Origin: Paenalcaligenes sp052103955
GTDB taxonomy: Bacteria > Pseudomonadota > Gammaproteobacteria > Burkholderiales > Burkholderiaceae_B
Assembly: GCA_052103955.1 (NCBI GenBank)
Contig: JBQELO010000011.1
Span: forward strand, 1-64,000
Direction of reading: 5' to 3'
Length of the DNA: 64,000 nt
The notes beneath the pieces were generated by a model, which had not been told where the DNA came from, did not search any database, and worked only from the letters and a program-made list of their open reading frames with translations. Shown piece after piece: positions 33,133-42,418 of the stretch (position 1 is its first letter; each line of letters opens with the position of its first letter). A program made the position numbers and the translations under genes.

Positions 33133-34098
33133 GTGTATAGATCAAGCAGTACAGGGGCTGGGAAGTGGCAACAATGGCTACTGGGTAGTATGTTGATGTG
33201 TACGGGTTCCATTGCTGTGGCACAAACGGCTGCAACCTTACCACGCGCTGATGGTTCTGCGATTACCTACTATGTGAAGCAAGCTGAATCACAGCCAGCA
33301 GAACAACTGTTAGTCATTATGCAGGGCTCAGACTGTAATAGCGTGCAGAATAATCCGCGTATACAAGAAGTCTTTGTGCCCATGTTGCCTGATGCCGATG
33401 TGTTAACTGTGGATAAGTACGGCATCGATGCTTCGTTGGCATGGAGCTCTGAGGTTTCTCGTTCAGACTGTCCTGTAGCGATGTTGTTCAACGATAGTTT
33501 GCATCAACGTGTGCAGGATTACCGAGCGGTGTTGCAGGCGGTGAAGAAAAAGGGTGATTACAAACAGGTGATCGTAGTGGGCGGCAGTGAAGGCGCTGTG
33601 ACAGCGATTATGCTGGCGGCTCAGTCTGAGGCGGTGGATGCCACCATTGCGTTTAACGGCGGCGGACGTTGGTTCAAAGACGACATGCTATACAGCATGA
33701 CAGTAGGGGTTCCCCCAGAAGATATTAGCCCTGATATAGCCAAAAGCGTAGACGATTTATTTGTGTTTTTGGATCAGGCACCTACCGAGGAAGCAGCGAT
33801 CGGCGATCATGGCGTGCGATGGTGGAAAGCCATGAAAGAGCACGATCAGCAAGCAACCTTAATGAAAGTACGTTCCCCAGTTTTGGTGATGCAAGGCGGG
33901 AAAGATGAGTCCGTCAGCCCTGTAGCAGTTGAACAAATGATGGGTGAAGTTCAGGCGGCTGGGCGCAGCAATGTTCACTATAAACCTTATCCTGAACTGA
34001 ACCATGTATTTGAGGACGCTGAGGGCCAAAGCCATCTGGACACCGTGATTGGCGATATGAAGGTATGGTTACTAGAGGCCGCGCCGCCGCAGCCTTAA
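33133..34098 (+). CDS. Secreted alpha/beta hydrolase
   Basis: The 321-residue protein has a signal peptide (WLLGSMLMCTGSIAVAQ) and an alpha/beta-hydrolase core. The nucleophile elbow is VVGGSEGAVTA (GxSxG), the acid is in MQGGKDESVSP and the histidine in YPELNHVFED. It is probably a periplasmic esterase or peptidase-like hydrolase (dienelactone-hydrolase/S9-like) with unknown substrate. The start is GTG 33133 with AGGAGAG upstream. The stop is three bases from the convergent NodT gene. Confidence 0.8.
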   Translation: MYRSSSTGAGKWQQWLLGSMLMCTGSIAVAQTAATLPRADGSAITYYVKQAESQPAEQLLVIMQGSDCNSVQNNPRIQEVFVPMLPDADVLTVDKYGIDASLAWSSEVSRSDCPVAMLFNDSLHQRVQDYRAVLQAVKKKGDYKQVIVVGGSEGAVTAIMLAAQSEAVDATIAFNGGGRWFKDDMLYSMTVGVPPEDISPDIAKSVDDLFVFLDQAPTEEAAIGDHGVRWWKAMKEHDQQATLMKVRSPVLVMQGGKDESVSPVAVEQMMGEVQAAGRSNVHYKPYPELNHVFEDAEGQSHLDTVIGDMKVWLLEAAPPQP

Positions 34099-34101
34099 TG
34101 G

Positions 34102-35601
34102 TTATGATGGTGGGTGCAGCTTTGCTTGTGTGTCCAGTAACTCAGCAGGTAATTGGGCTCCACCCACCGCTTTGTGCAAGGCAATAACAGCTACGGCTTG
34201 TTCGGCCTGAGCGTTCACCACGTCCGTTTGGCTATGACGTTCTTTTTGCGAAGCATCTAATAGCTCATGCATAGGTATCATGCCTTGCTGATAGAGTTCC
34301 TGTGCTCGTGTTAATGCACGCTGCGTAAAGCGTAGTTTTTGTTGTGCTTGTTCTACGGCTTGGGTGTGGGTATAGACCGCCAGTAATGCATTTTCTGTTT
34401 CCTCAACCCCTTCAAGTACGGCCTCTTTGTAAGCCAAAATTGCTTCGGCTAATTGCGCTTCGCGGGCGTTGACCACAGCGCGTCGTGCCCCCCAATCCAG
34501 TAAGGGGAGGTTGAACGAGAATGACCCACCCGCGATTTCTGTGCGGCCCAGTAAAGGTTTGCCGGTGAGGTTATCGCTAATGCTTAAGCTGCCTAGCAAG
34601 CGTAAACGGGGGTAAAGATCAGCTTGGGCAACGCCGAGTTCAGCGCTGGCTTGAGCCACCTTAAATTCAGCTTGTGCTACAGCAGGGCGTACACGTACAA
34701 GCTCTGCAGGCAACAAGGTAAAGCCCAAGTGCTCAGGATTAGGTAAAGGCGCGATGAGGCTAAGGGTGTTATCAATGCTGCTTTGCCCTGTGAGCACGGC
34801 TAAACGCAGCAAACTTTGTTGTACGGCTTGCTGCAGTTGTAATCGCTGTTGTTGCAGGCTGATCAGGTCGGTATGGACTTGGTCTTTTTCATAATCAGCC
34901 AACAAACCTGCAGCATGTTGTTCTTGGGTGCGTAGAAATAACGAGTGTTGATCGGCTAGATTTTGGTCTGTTAGGGCGAGGCGCTGTTGTTGAGCACGTA
35001 ATTCTATGTAGTTGCGTACGACTTCGGCCACCACGCTGACGTGTACATGACGCAAGTCGTTGTAGGCCACACCCACTGCACTTTGGGCCGAGTCACGTTG
35101 TGACGATACGCGGCCAAACAGGTCTAGCTCCCATGCCGCATCAAAGCCCGCCTGATAGTAGCCTGTGGTGCGTTCAGAGTCAGGAGCTAGATCACCATCA
35201 ATAGTAGGGTCTAGCAATGGTGAGGCATTGTTCGAGGACGACAGTTTGCGCTGATGCTGGGTTTCTGCTTTCACGCTGATCTCGGGTAGGCCTGCTGCTA
35301 CGGCTTGTTGCACTAATGCACGAGCACTGTGCAAGCGGTAGGCAGCTTGTGCTAAAGACAAGTTTTCTGCTTGGGTTTTCGCGACCAGCGCATTCAGCAT
35401 GGGGTCGTTAAAGCTGTTCCACCACGAAGCAGGGTCTACCGCTGGGGCTTGAGCAAGCATGGCATGTTGTTGCGCCCACTCAGCGGAAAGCGCTACCTGT
35501 TGATGTGGCAGGGTAGGCATGCTGGTGCAAGCGGATAGAGCCACGCTCAGGCTAAGCACGGCGAAGGTACGACGCAAGGTTAGTGGACTATATGAGTGCA
35601 T
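34102..35601 (-). CDS. NodT-family RND outer-membrane lipoprotein
   Basis: A TolC-like outer-membrane factor of 499 residues. The lipobox LSAC follows a signal sequence (TFAVLSLSVALSAC), so it is a lipoprotein. Two OEP repeats are visible (PEISVKAETQHQ and LRLLGSLSISDN). ATG 35601 (MHSYSPLTLRR) is preferred. It is divergent from the adaptor gene with a shared operator between, so it very likely forms the tripartite pump with the RND genes on the other strand. Confidence 0.92.
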   Translation of the reverse strand: MHSYSPLTLRRTFAVLSLSVALSACTSMPTLPHQQVALSAEWAQQHAMLAQAPAVDPASWWNSFNDPMLNALVAKTQAENLSLAQAAYRLHSARALVQQAVAAGLPEISVKAETQHQRKLSSSNNASPLLDPTIDGDLAPDSERTTGYYQAGFDAAWELDLFGRVSSQRDSAQSAVGVAYNDLRHVHVSVVAEVVRNYIELRAQQQRLALTDQNLADQHSLFLRTQEQHAAGLLADYEKDQVHTDLISLQQQRLQLQQAVQQSLLRLAVLTGQSSIDNTLSLIAPLPNPEHLGFTLLPAELVRVRPAVAQAEFKVAQASAELGVAQADLYPRLRLLGSLSISDNLTGKPLLGRTEIAGGSFSFNLPLLDWGARRAVVNAREAQLAEAILAYKEAVLEGVEETENALLAVYTHTQAVEQAQQKLRFTQRALTRAQELYQQGMIPMHELLDASQKERHSQTDVVNAQAEQAVAVIALHKAVGGAQLPAELLDTQAKLHPPS

Positions 35602-35650
35602 GGTTACAAGCAAAAGTTGACAGAGCAAACTATCTTCTAAATAATAGATC

Positions 35651-35664
35651 GACTAATCAGTCTA
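35651..35664. promoter_or_regulatory. TetR-type operator of the efflux system
   Basis: GACT-aatc-AGTC with flanking TA lies between the divergent outer-membrane factor and adaptor genes. It differs from the tetR-promoter operator (30997-31012) at two central positions only, suggesting one repressor for both. Confidence 0.65.
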
Positions 35665-35694
35665 ACAAATTTTTGTACAGTTTGCTGCATCACT

Positions 35695-36870
35695 ATGAAT
35701 CGTTCTACAGAAAATCGAATGTATGTACCGGGGTTCCTGCGCAACGCGTGGGGAGTGGGTGCACTCTGCCTGCTGGTAGCGTTGGGCGTATGGTTGCTGC
35801 TCTCGGGTAAAGAGTCTGTGCCTAGTGAGCCTATGTTGCGCGTTAGCACCACCACGGCAGATGAGGTGGTGTTGCACCCACAGGCACGTATTAGCGGTTC
35901 GTTGGTGGCACGAGACACTGTGGAAGTAGGCACCGCGCTAACAGGTTTACGCATAGAGCGGGTGTTGGTAGAGCAGGGTGATAGTGTGCAGCAAGGGCAA
36001 TTGTTGGCCGAACTAGATAGCACCGTGCAGCAAGCACAGGTACAGCGTGCGCAAGCGGGTGTGGCGAGTGCGTTAGCAGAACGGCAAGAAAAGCAGGCTT
36101 TGCATAATGAAGCGCAGAAAAATCTAAAACGAGTGACAGCACTCACTCAGGGAACGGTAAGTGCACAAACGCTGGATGAGCGCCGTACCCAAGCCGATGC
36201 GGCTACAGCCAACTGGCGGGCAGCCGAAGCAGCAGTTGCTAGAGCGCAGGCCGAATTAGCAGAAAGCCAAGAGCAACTGGATAAAACTCGCATCGTGGCG
36301 ACAGTAGAGGGGTTAATTTTGCAGCGCCATGCTCAGACTGGTGCACAGACAGGAACAGAGCCACTGTTTAGTGTGGCGAAGCTGGGATTAATAGAGTTAG
36401 AGGCTGAGGTCAGTGAACGATTGCTCGCACAGTTGAATACAGGTATGCAAGCGTCTGTGTTGTGGGCAGGGCAAACAGAGGCAGTGGATGGCGCACTACG
36501 TTTACTGTCGGCACAGGTGGATAAAGCGTCGCGTTTGGGCACGGTGCGCGTGGCGTTACACAGCACACCAGCCGTGGTGTTAGCCGGTATGTTTGGCAGG
36601 GCGGAATTGGCCTTACCCACACAAACCTTGGCCACGGCGGTGCCTGCTAGTGCGGTATCGGTAGACAGTCAGGGGCAAGCCGCTGTGATGAAAGTGTTAG
36701 ACGGGGGCGTAGTGTCGTATCAGCCTGTGCATATAGGTAGGCAAGATGCGCAGTGGGTAGAAATCGTAGAGGGTTTGAATAAGGGTGACCGTGTAGTGGC
36801 TACCGCATTTGCATTCGTCAAAGATGGCGATCAGGTAGAAGTGCATGAGTTGGAGCGTGCTCAGCCATGA
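35695..36870 (+). CDS. RND periplasmic adaptor (membrane fusion protein)
   Basis: The 391-residue HlyD/AcrA-type adaptor has an N-terminal membrane anchor (GVGALCLLVALGVWLLL) rather than a lipobox. Its biotinyl-lipoyl halves (RIERVLVEQGDSVQQGQLLAELD and TRIVATVEGLILQRH) flank an alpha-helical hairpin of about 75 residues, followed by beta-barrel and membrane-proximal domains (VEIVEGLNKGDRVVA). It overlaps the RND gene by ATGA (36867-36870), so they are translationally coupled. Confidence 0.93.
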   Translation: MNRSTENRMYVPGFLRNAWGVGALCLLVALGVWLLLSGKESVPSEPMLRVSTTTADEVVLHPQARISGSLVARDTVEVGTALTGLRIERVLVEQGDSVQQGQLLAELDSTVQQAQVQRAQAGVASALAERQEKQALHNEAQKNLKRVTALTQGTVSAQTLDERRTQADAATANWRAAEAAVARAQAELAESQEQLDKTRIVATVEGLILQRHAQTGAQTGTEPLFSVAKLGLIELEAEVSERLLAQLNTGMQASVLWAGQTEAVDGALRLLSAQVDKASRLGTVRVALHSTPAVVLAGMFGRAELALPTQTLATAVPASAVSVDSQGQAAVMKVLDGGVVSYQPVHIGRQDAQWVEIVEGLNKGDRVVATAFAFVKDGDQVEVHELERAQP

Positions 36871-39800
36871 ATTCGCAGTTGTCATCATGGGCAATACGCA
36901 GGCCCATTCCTACGCTAGTGCTGTTTTTTATGCTAACCATTGCAGGCTGGCTAGCGTTTTTACAGTTGCCTATTAACTCTAACCCACGAGTAGAATTTCC
37001 TATTGTGACGGTGGCCATTACTCAGCCGGGTGCTGCACCCAGCGAGTTGGAAAATGCCATCACCCGTAAGGTGGAAGAAAGTGTGGCAGGGATGGCAGGG
37101 GTGCGGCACATCACCTCTACACTAAGTGAAGGTAGCTCGTTTACGACGGTAGAGTTTCAGTTAGGGGTAGATCCTGATCGTGCTACCAACGATGTGCGGG
37201 ATGCCATCACGACCATTAGGTCAGAGTTGCCGCAGAGCATTCAAGAACCCCAAGTATCCCGTGTGGATGTGGAAGGTGGGGCTATTTTGTATTACGCCGT
37301 GAGCTCAACAGAACGCACGGCAGAAGAGCTCTCGTGGTTTGTGGACGATAGAGTGAGCCGTGTGCTGCTGGCCGAGAAAGGTGTGCAGCGTGTACAGCGA
37401 GGTGGTGGTGCTAAACGGGAAATACGCGTAGAACTACGCCCTGATCGCTTAGAAGCCTTGGGTATTACGGCTGAAGAGGTCAATGCACAGTTGGTACGCA
37501 GCAATATAGATGAGCCGGGTGGTAGGGCTGTATTAAGTGGGCGTGAGCTGGCCATACGAATCTTAGGTGGTGCAAAAACGGTGGCTGAATTGGCCGAACT
37601 ACCTATTGCCTTGTCGGACGGGCGTTGGGCGGTATTGTCGGATATTGCCGCTGTCAGTGATGGCAGTGCCGAAAGTCGCAACAAAGCACGTTTAGCCGAG
37701 CGCGAAGTAGTGGAGTTCTCGGTATTCCGTAGTAAAGGTGCCAGTGACACTGAGGTGGCGAAGCGGGTAGAAGCAGGCATCGCCGCTTTGCAAAAAGATA
37801 ATAGCGACATACGCATCACGCCTATTTTGTCATTGGTGAAGTACACCGAAGACAGCTACAAAGAGTCCATGAAAACCTTACTGGAAGGTGCGCTACTAAC
37901 CGTATTAGTGGTGTTTGTGTTCTTACGTAGTTGGCGAGCGACGGTGGTAGCCGCTATTGCCTTACCGTTGTCCATCTTGCCTACCTTTGTGGTCATGCTG
38001 CTGCTGGATTACACCTTAAACAGTATTACGTTACTGGCGTTGACCTTGGTGATTGGTATTTTGGTGGATGACGCCATTGTCGAGGTGGAAAACATTGAGC
38101 AGCATTTGTACCTCGGTAAGCGCCCTTATCAGGCCTCCATTGATGCGGCCGATGCCATTGGCTTTGCGGTAGTTGCGATTACCGCTACCATTGTGGCGGT
38201 ATTTTTACCTGTGAGCTTTATTGGTGGGTACATAGGCCAATATTTTGAACAGTTTGGGGTAACAGTATCGGCTGCTGTGCTGGCGTCGTTGCTGGTGGCT
38301 AGGCTGGCGACGCCGTTGTTAGCTGCCTATGTTTTGCGTCCTTTATCGGCCAGCAAATTGCAGCAGGCGCAGGCACCCGTCAAAGGGCTGTTGAAACGTT
38401 ATTTATCTATTCTGGAATGGGCGCTGAATCATAGGCGTCGCACCTTAGGAATAGGGGCGTTATTTCTGGTGGCATCTGGGTTATTGTTGCCGTTGATTCC
38501 TGTGGGTTTCATGCCTGAGGGTGATCAAAGCCTGATTTCTATACAAGTGAAATTGCCACCAGGCTCTACCTTGGCGCAAACGGATGCCAAGATGATTGCG
38601 ATGTCTGAGCAAATACGACAGCACCAGGAAGTAGAAGCGGTGTTGGCCAATGTAGGCAGCAGTGGCGATGATAAGTCGGGTGTGGCAAGCGGATCTATGT
38701 TGATACGCTTGGTGCCTTTGTCTAAACGTGATGCGAGCCAAAAGCAAATAGAGCAACGATTGCGTGGCGAGTTAGCGCAATTTGAAGATGTGCAGTTTTC
38801 GTTTACAGCGGGTGAAAATCGCGATGTATCGGTGATTTTGGTCAGTGCTGATGGACAAGCCTTGTCGCAGTCTGCCCACCGCTTACGTAAACAGATGGGG
38901 GACTTAACTAGCATCGCGAACGTGCAAGTTAAAGAGCCTTTGGGTCGGCCAGAGCTGCAAATTATCTTGCGTACAGATGAAGCTGCACGCGCCGGTGTGA
39001 CGGCGCAAAGTGTAGGCACAGCGTTACGCATTGCCACCGTAGGCGAAATAGACGCCAGTTCGGCACGTTTTAATGCGTCAGACAGGCAAGTACCTATTCG
39101 CGTGTTGTTAAACGAGCGCGATCGCAACGACGTTGAAACCCTACGTCAGTTACGAGTGCCGTCTCAACACGGTGGAACGGTACCGTTGCACAGCGTGGCT
39201 GATGTGAACTTTGGCGTAGGGCCAGCGCAAATAGAGCGCTTTGACCGTATGCGTCGCATTGCGGTAGAGGCAGATCTACAGCCAGGGCAGTCATTGGGGA
39301 CGGTGCTGGAAAGCATTTATGCGCTACCAGAAATGCAAGATTTACCCTCAGGTGTATCACTGATGCAGTATGGCGATGCCGAGTTTTTGATCGAAATGTT
39401 CGAGAAATTTGCGCTAGCAATGGGCTTTGGTATTTTGATGGTGTATGCCGTCTTGGTGCTGCTGTTTAAAGATTTCTTGCAGCCGTTAACCATTCTGATG
39501 GCTTTGCCCTTATCTATAGGGGGGGCTTTTGCCGGGTTGTTGTTGCAAGGGGCAACCTTAGATTTGTCGGCGGTGATTGGTATTTTGATGTTGATGGGGA
39601 TCGTGACCAAAAACTCAATCTTGCTGGTGGATTTTGCAACGGAAAAGTACCGTGCCGGTATGGATAGAGCAGAGGCCTTATTGCAGTCAGGTAAGGAGCG
39701 TGCGCGCCCTATTGTGATGACCACTATTGCCATGGTGGCGGGGATGATTCCCATCTTACTGAGTACAGGAGCCGATGCTGGTTTCAGGGCGCCCATGGCG

Positions 39801-39986
39801 GCGGCAGTGATAGGGGGGCTGTTGACCTCTACGTTATTAAGTTTGGTGTTTATTCCTGTGGTGTACAGCTATATGGACGATTTGCGCCATTGGCTGGGTA
39901 AACAGTTGTCCGGGCTGACGTCGGTGACCGACGAGGACAGGCGCTTAGCCGATCAGCAATTTAGTCATCCTTCAACAGAGCAGTAA
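36867..39986 (+). CDS. RND-family multidrug efflux permease
   Basis: The 1039-residue inner-membrane proton/drug antiporter of the AcrB/MexB/MdtB (HAE1) type has the usual twelve helices and two periplasmic loops. Proton relay acids in TM4 are in LVIGILVDDAIVEVENIEQH. The N-terminus SSWAIRRPIPTLVLFFMLTIAG and the repeat MLMGIVTKNSILLVDFA are typical. The short C-terminus and MFP-RND order suggest an MdtBC- or TriC-like broad drug pump; substrates cannot be read from the sequence. A DHA2 transporter follows six bases later. Confidence 0.94.
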   Translation: MNSQLSSWAIRRPIPTLVLFFMLTIAGWLAFLQLPINSNPRVEFPIVTVAITQPGAAPSELENAITRKVEESVAGMAGVRHITSTLSEGSSFTTVEFQLGVDPDRATNDVRDAITTIRSELPQSIQEPQVSRVDVEGGAILYYAVSSTERTAEELSWFVDDRVSRVLLAEKGVQRVQRGGGAKREIRVELRPDRLEALGITAEEVNAQLVRSNIDEPGGRAVLSGRELAIRILGGAKTVAELAELPIALSDGRWAVLSDIAAVSDGSAESRNKARLAEREVVEFSVFRSKGASDTEVAKRVEAGIAALQKDNSDIRITPILSLVKYTEDSYKESMKTLLEGALLTVLVVFVFLRSWRATVVAAIALPLSILPTFVVMLLLDYTLNSITLLALTLVIGILVDDAIVEVENIEQHLYLGKRPYQASIDAADAIGFAVVAITATIVAVFLPVSFIGGYIGQYFEQFGVTVSAAVLASLLVARLATPLLAAYVLRPLSASKLQQAQAPVKGLLKRYLSILEWALNHRRRTLGIGALFLVASGLLLPLIPVGFMPEGDQSLISIQVKLPPGSTLAQTDAKMIAMSEQIRQHQEVEAVLANVGSSGDDKSGVASGSMLIRLVPLSKRDASQKQIEQRLRGELAQFEDVQFSFTAGENRDVSVILVSADGQALSQSAHRLRKQMGDLTSIANVQVKEPLGRPELQIILRTDEAARAGVTAQSVGTALRIATVGEIDASSARFNASDRQVPIRVLLNERDRNDVETLRQLRVPSQHGGTVPLHSVADVNFGVGPAQIERFDRMRRIAVEADLQPGQSLGTVLESIYALPEMQDLPSGVSLMQYGDAEFLIEMFEKFALAMGFGILMVYAVLVLLFKDFLQPLTILMALPLSIGGAFAGLLLQGATLDLSAVIGILMLMGIVTKNSILLVDFATEKYRAGMDRAEALLQSGKERARPIVMTTIAMVAGMIPILLSTGADAGFRAPMAAAVIGGLLTSTLLSLVFIPVVYSYMDDLRHWLGKQLSGLTSVTDEDRRLADQQFSHPSTEQ

Positions 39987-39991
39987 AAAGT

Positions 39992-41509
39992 ATGCAGTTA
40001 GAACAGAGTGCAATACCGTATCGTTACCGTTGGTTTACCTTAGTCACCGTGGCCAGTGCGCTGCTGTTAATTGTGCTGGATATCACGGTGTTGTATACCG
40101 CTTTACCGTCGTTAAGTGCGGCATTACACACCACAACCAGTGAAAAACTGTGGATTGTGAATGCATATTCCTTAGTGGTGGCGGGGCTGCTGCTAGGCAT
40201 GGGGTCATTAGGCGACCACATAGGTCATCGCCGCATGTTTATGGCTGGTTTGGTGGTGTTTGGCTTGGCATCGCTATGGGCAGCCTTTTCACCTTCCTCT
40301 ACGGTGTTAATTATTGCGAGGGCGCTACTTGGGCTGGGTGCTGCCATGATGATGCCTGCTACGCTCGCCATCATCCGTGAAGTATTTCCTGATGATAAAG
40401 AGCGCTCCTTAGCCATTGGAGTGTGGTCATCCATTGCCGCAGGTGGTGCGGCAATGGGGCCTGTTGTGGGTGGGATTTTATTAGAGTATTTCTGGTGGGG
40501 TTCTGTCTTTCTGATCAATGTCCCCATTGTGTTGTTGGCCTTGATGGCCAGTGTATGGGTAGTGCCTACACACCGCCCTACACCCACTCATAAGTGGGAT
40601 GGCTATAGTTCGTTGTTGGTCATGGTGGGGTTAATCGCTGCAGTGAGTGCGTTAAAAGAAGCGGCCTTGCCCAATACCTCATGGGCACAGTTTTGGGTAA
40701 GTTCCGGCTTGGCGGTCATGTTTTTGGGCTGGTTTACCCACAGGCAATTGCACGGCCCGCACCCCATGCTCAGTTTTGCTATCTTTAAAAACCCGCTGTT
40801 TAGTGCTGGTGTCATCACCGCTTTTTTAAGTACGGTGACCTTATCGGGTGTGGAGTTTGCCTTTACCCAGCAACTGCAGTTGGTGTTAGAGCATTCCCCT
40901 TTTAATGCCGCGCTGGTGTTGCTGCCATTGCCGATTTCAGCGTTGTTGGCAGGGCCTTTAAGCGGGTATTTAATGCGTTATTTACCGTATCAACGGTTGC
41001 TGGTGTTATCGCTACTGCTGTCGCTAGTGGGAATGTTAGGTTTTGCATTGCTGCATGACGCAGGTGTTTTGCAGCGTGCTGGTAGCTTGATATTGTTAGG
41101 CTGCGGTCTGAGTGCGGCGATGACGACGGCATCGTATTCGGTGCTAGAGCAAGCCCCAGAAAATCAAGTGGGCATGGTGGGTTCACTGGAAGAGATTTCC
41201 TATGAACTAGGCGGTGCAATGGGCGTGGCGATAATGGGTAGTGTGTTATCGGCCATCTACAGTGCCCAAATGTTCGCAACAGCTAACAGCATGAACTTGC
41301 CTAGCGCAGCAGATAGCTTGGATGAGGTGAGGTATTTGGTTAGTACCTTGCCTGTAGAGGTAGGGCAGGGGCTATTACAACCAGCATTAACAGCATTTGA
41401 TCAGGCATTTACCGTCGTCACCTGGTCTGCTGTGGGCCTGATGTTAGTGGCTTTAGTTATGGTGCGGGTGTTAGTGCGACGCGCTGAAAAAAAACGTCCT
41501 GCGCGATAA
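39992..41509 (+). CDS. MFS drug transporter, DHA2 (14-TM) family
   Basis: The 505-residue major-facilitator protein is of the QacA/EmrB/SmvA type. Motif A is GDHIGHRRMF after TM2, motif C-like GPVVGGILLEYF is in TM5, and TM1 carries LDITVLYTALPSL with the conserved acidic residue. It lies five bases after the RND permease in the same operon, under the same TetR operator. A terminator overlaps its last codons. Confidence 0.92.
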   Translation: MQLEQSAIPYRYRWFTLVTVASALLLIVLDITVLYTALPSLSAALHTTTSEKLWIVNAYSLVVAGLLLGMGSLGDHIGHRRMFMAGLVVFGLASLWAAFSPSSTVLIIARALLGLGAAMMMPATLAIIREVFPDDKERSLAIGVWSSIAAGGAAMGPVVGGILLEYFWWGSVFLINVPIVLLALMASVWVVPTHRPTPTHKWDGYSSLLVMVGLIAAVSALKEAALPNTSWAQFWVSSGLAVMFLGWFTHRQLHGPHPMLSFAIFKNPLFSAGVITAFLSTVTLSGVEFAFTQQLQLVLEHSPFNAALVLLPLPISALLAGPLSGYLMRYLPYQRLLVLSLLLSLVGMLGFALLHDAGVLQRAGSLILLGCGLSAAMTTASYSVLEQAPENQVGMVGSLEEISYELGGAMGVAIMGSVLSAIYSAQMFATANSMNLPSAADSLDEVRYLVSTLPVEVGQGLLQPALTAFDQAFTVVTWSAVGLMLVALVMVRVLVRRAEKKRPAR

Positions 41510-41526
41510 CAGCAGCAGGACGTTTT
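41491..41526. terminator. Bidirectional terminator, MFS gene / riboflavin synthase
   Basis: AAAACGTCCTGC (41491-41502) pairs with GCAGGACGTTTT (41515-41526). It includes the end of the MFS coding sequence and lies before the convergent stop. Confidence 0.88.
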
Positions 41527-41545
41527 ATACACCCGCGAAAGCAGG

Positions 41546-42274
41546 TTAGGAAATTTTGGTGGACTGGTTTAAACGTTGCAGTTGTTGGCTAAACAGTTGT
41601 TCTTCCAACGATACACCTTGGCTTTGCAGCAGTTTTTCCAGTAAAGGTTGCAAGCTACCTAAGCTTTCTTGAATGCTGTCGCGGATGGTATCGACAATCA
41701 CTTGGGTGCCACGTTCAATTTCAATGTTAACGGGGTCATTCAGGTGCTTGTCTTCCAGAGTAGTCACGCGGCGAGTCTCAGGGATCAGCCACACCTCAAA
41801 CCAGTTTTCTTGTTTGTTTACCTCTGACACCGTTAGGCTGGCACCGTTGATCGCGATATAGCCTTTGGCAAAGATATAACGGCAAAACTCATGCGGTACG
41901 GTAAAGCGTACTTGTTTGTTGTCATCGTAAATTTGTATGGCGCTGATGGTGCCTACAAAATCCACATGCCCCGACAAGGGGTGGCCACCGATTTCAGCAC
42001 CGTCTTTGGCGGCACGCTCTACGTTGACTAAGGTACCGACTTGGTACTGCGACAAGGTGGTGATGTTCAGGCTTTGCAGCATCACATCAAACGATGCAGC
42101 CGTGTCTGACAGTAATTCGGTAACAGTAAGGCAAACGCCATCTACCGAGACGCTAGCACCAATTTCTAGCCCGTCACAGAAACCGGCTGGAAACTCTAGC
42201 TCTAGGGTGCGTAAACCATTGTGATCTTTAAGCGTGGCAATACGTGCTTTGCCTTGAACGATACCTGTGAACAT
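41546..42274 (-). CDS. ribE: Riboflavin synthase alpha chain
   Basis: The two lumazine-binding repeats are MFTGIVQGKARI...GASVSVDGVCLTVTEL...HPLSGHVDFVG and the related GYIAINGASLTVSEV. The enzyme dismutates two 6,7-dimethyl-8-ribityllumazine molecules into riboflavin. The protein resembles E. coli RibC in its second half (VNIEIERGTQVIVDTI) but, at 242 residues, carries about 30 extra C-terminal residues (SLQPLLEKLLQSQGVSLEEQ and onward). It stands alone rather than in a rib operon, and no FMN riboswitch is visible upstream. Confidence 0.9.
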   Translation of the reverse strand: MFTGIVQGKARIATLKDHNGLRTLELEFPAGFCDGLEIGASVSVDGVCLTVTELLSDTAASFDVMLQSLNITTLSQYQVGTLVNVERAAKDGAEIGGHPLSGHVDFVGTISAIQIYDDNKQVRFTVPHEFCRYIFAKGYIAINGASLTVSEVNKQENWFEVWLIPETRRVTTLEDKHLNDPVNIEIERGTQVIVDTIRDSIQESLGSLQPLLEKLLQSQGVSLEEQLFSQQLQRLNQSTKIS

Positions 42275-42418
42275 AGCGTAGTAGGTGTGCAGAGTAAAAA
42301 ATAGGAATACAGTAGGGTGCTAGGACCCAAAACACTATTGTAGTCTACGTGGGCATCCTACGTATCAACGCCATATCCTCGCAATGGATAGGTGTAGAGA
42401 ACAGAGTAACGAAAACTT

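Noticed and set aside
38525..39127. A 200-codon open frame antisense to the RND permease
   Set aside because: It lies wholly inside a conserved RND gene and has the Ser/Cys/Arg-rich composition of a frame shadow.
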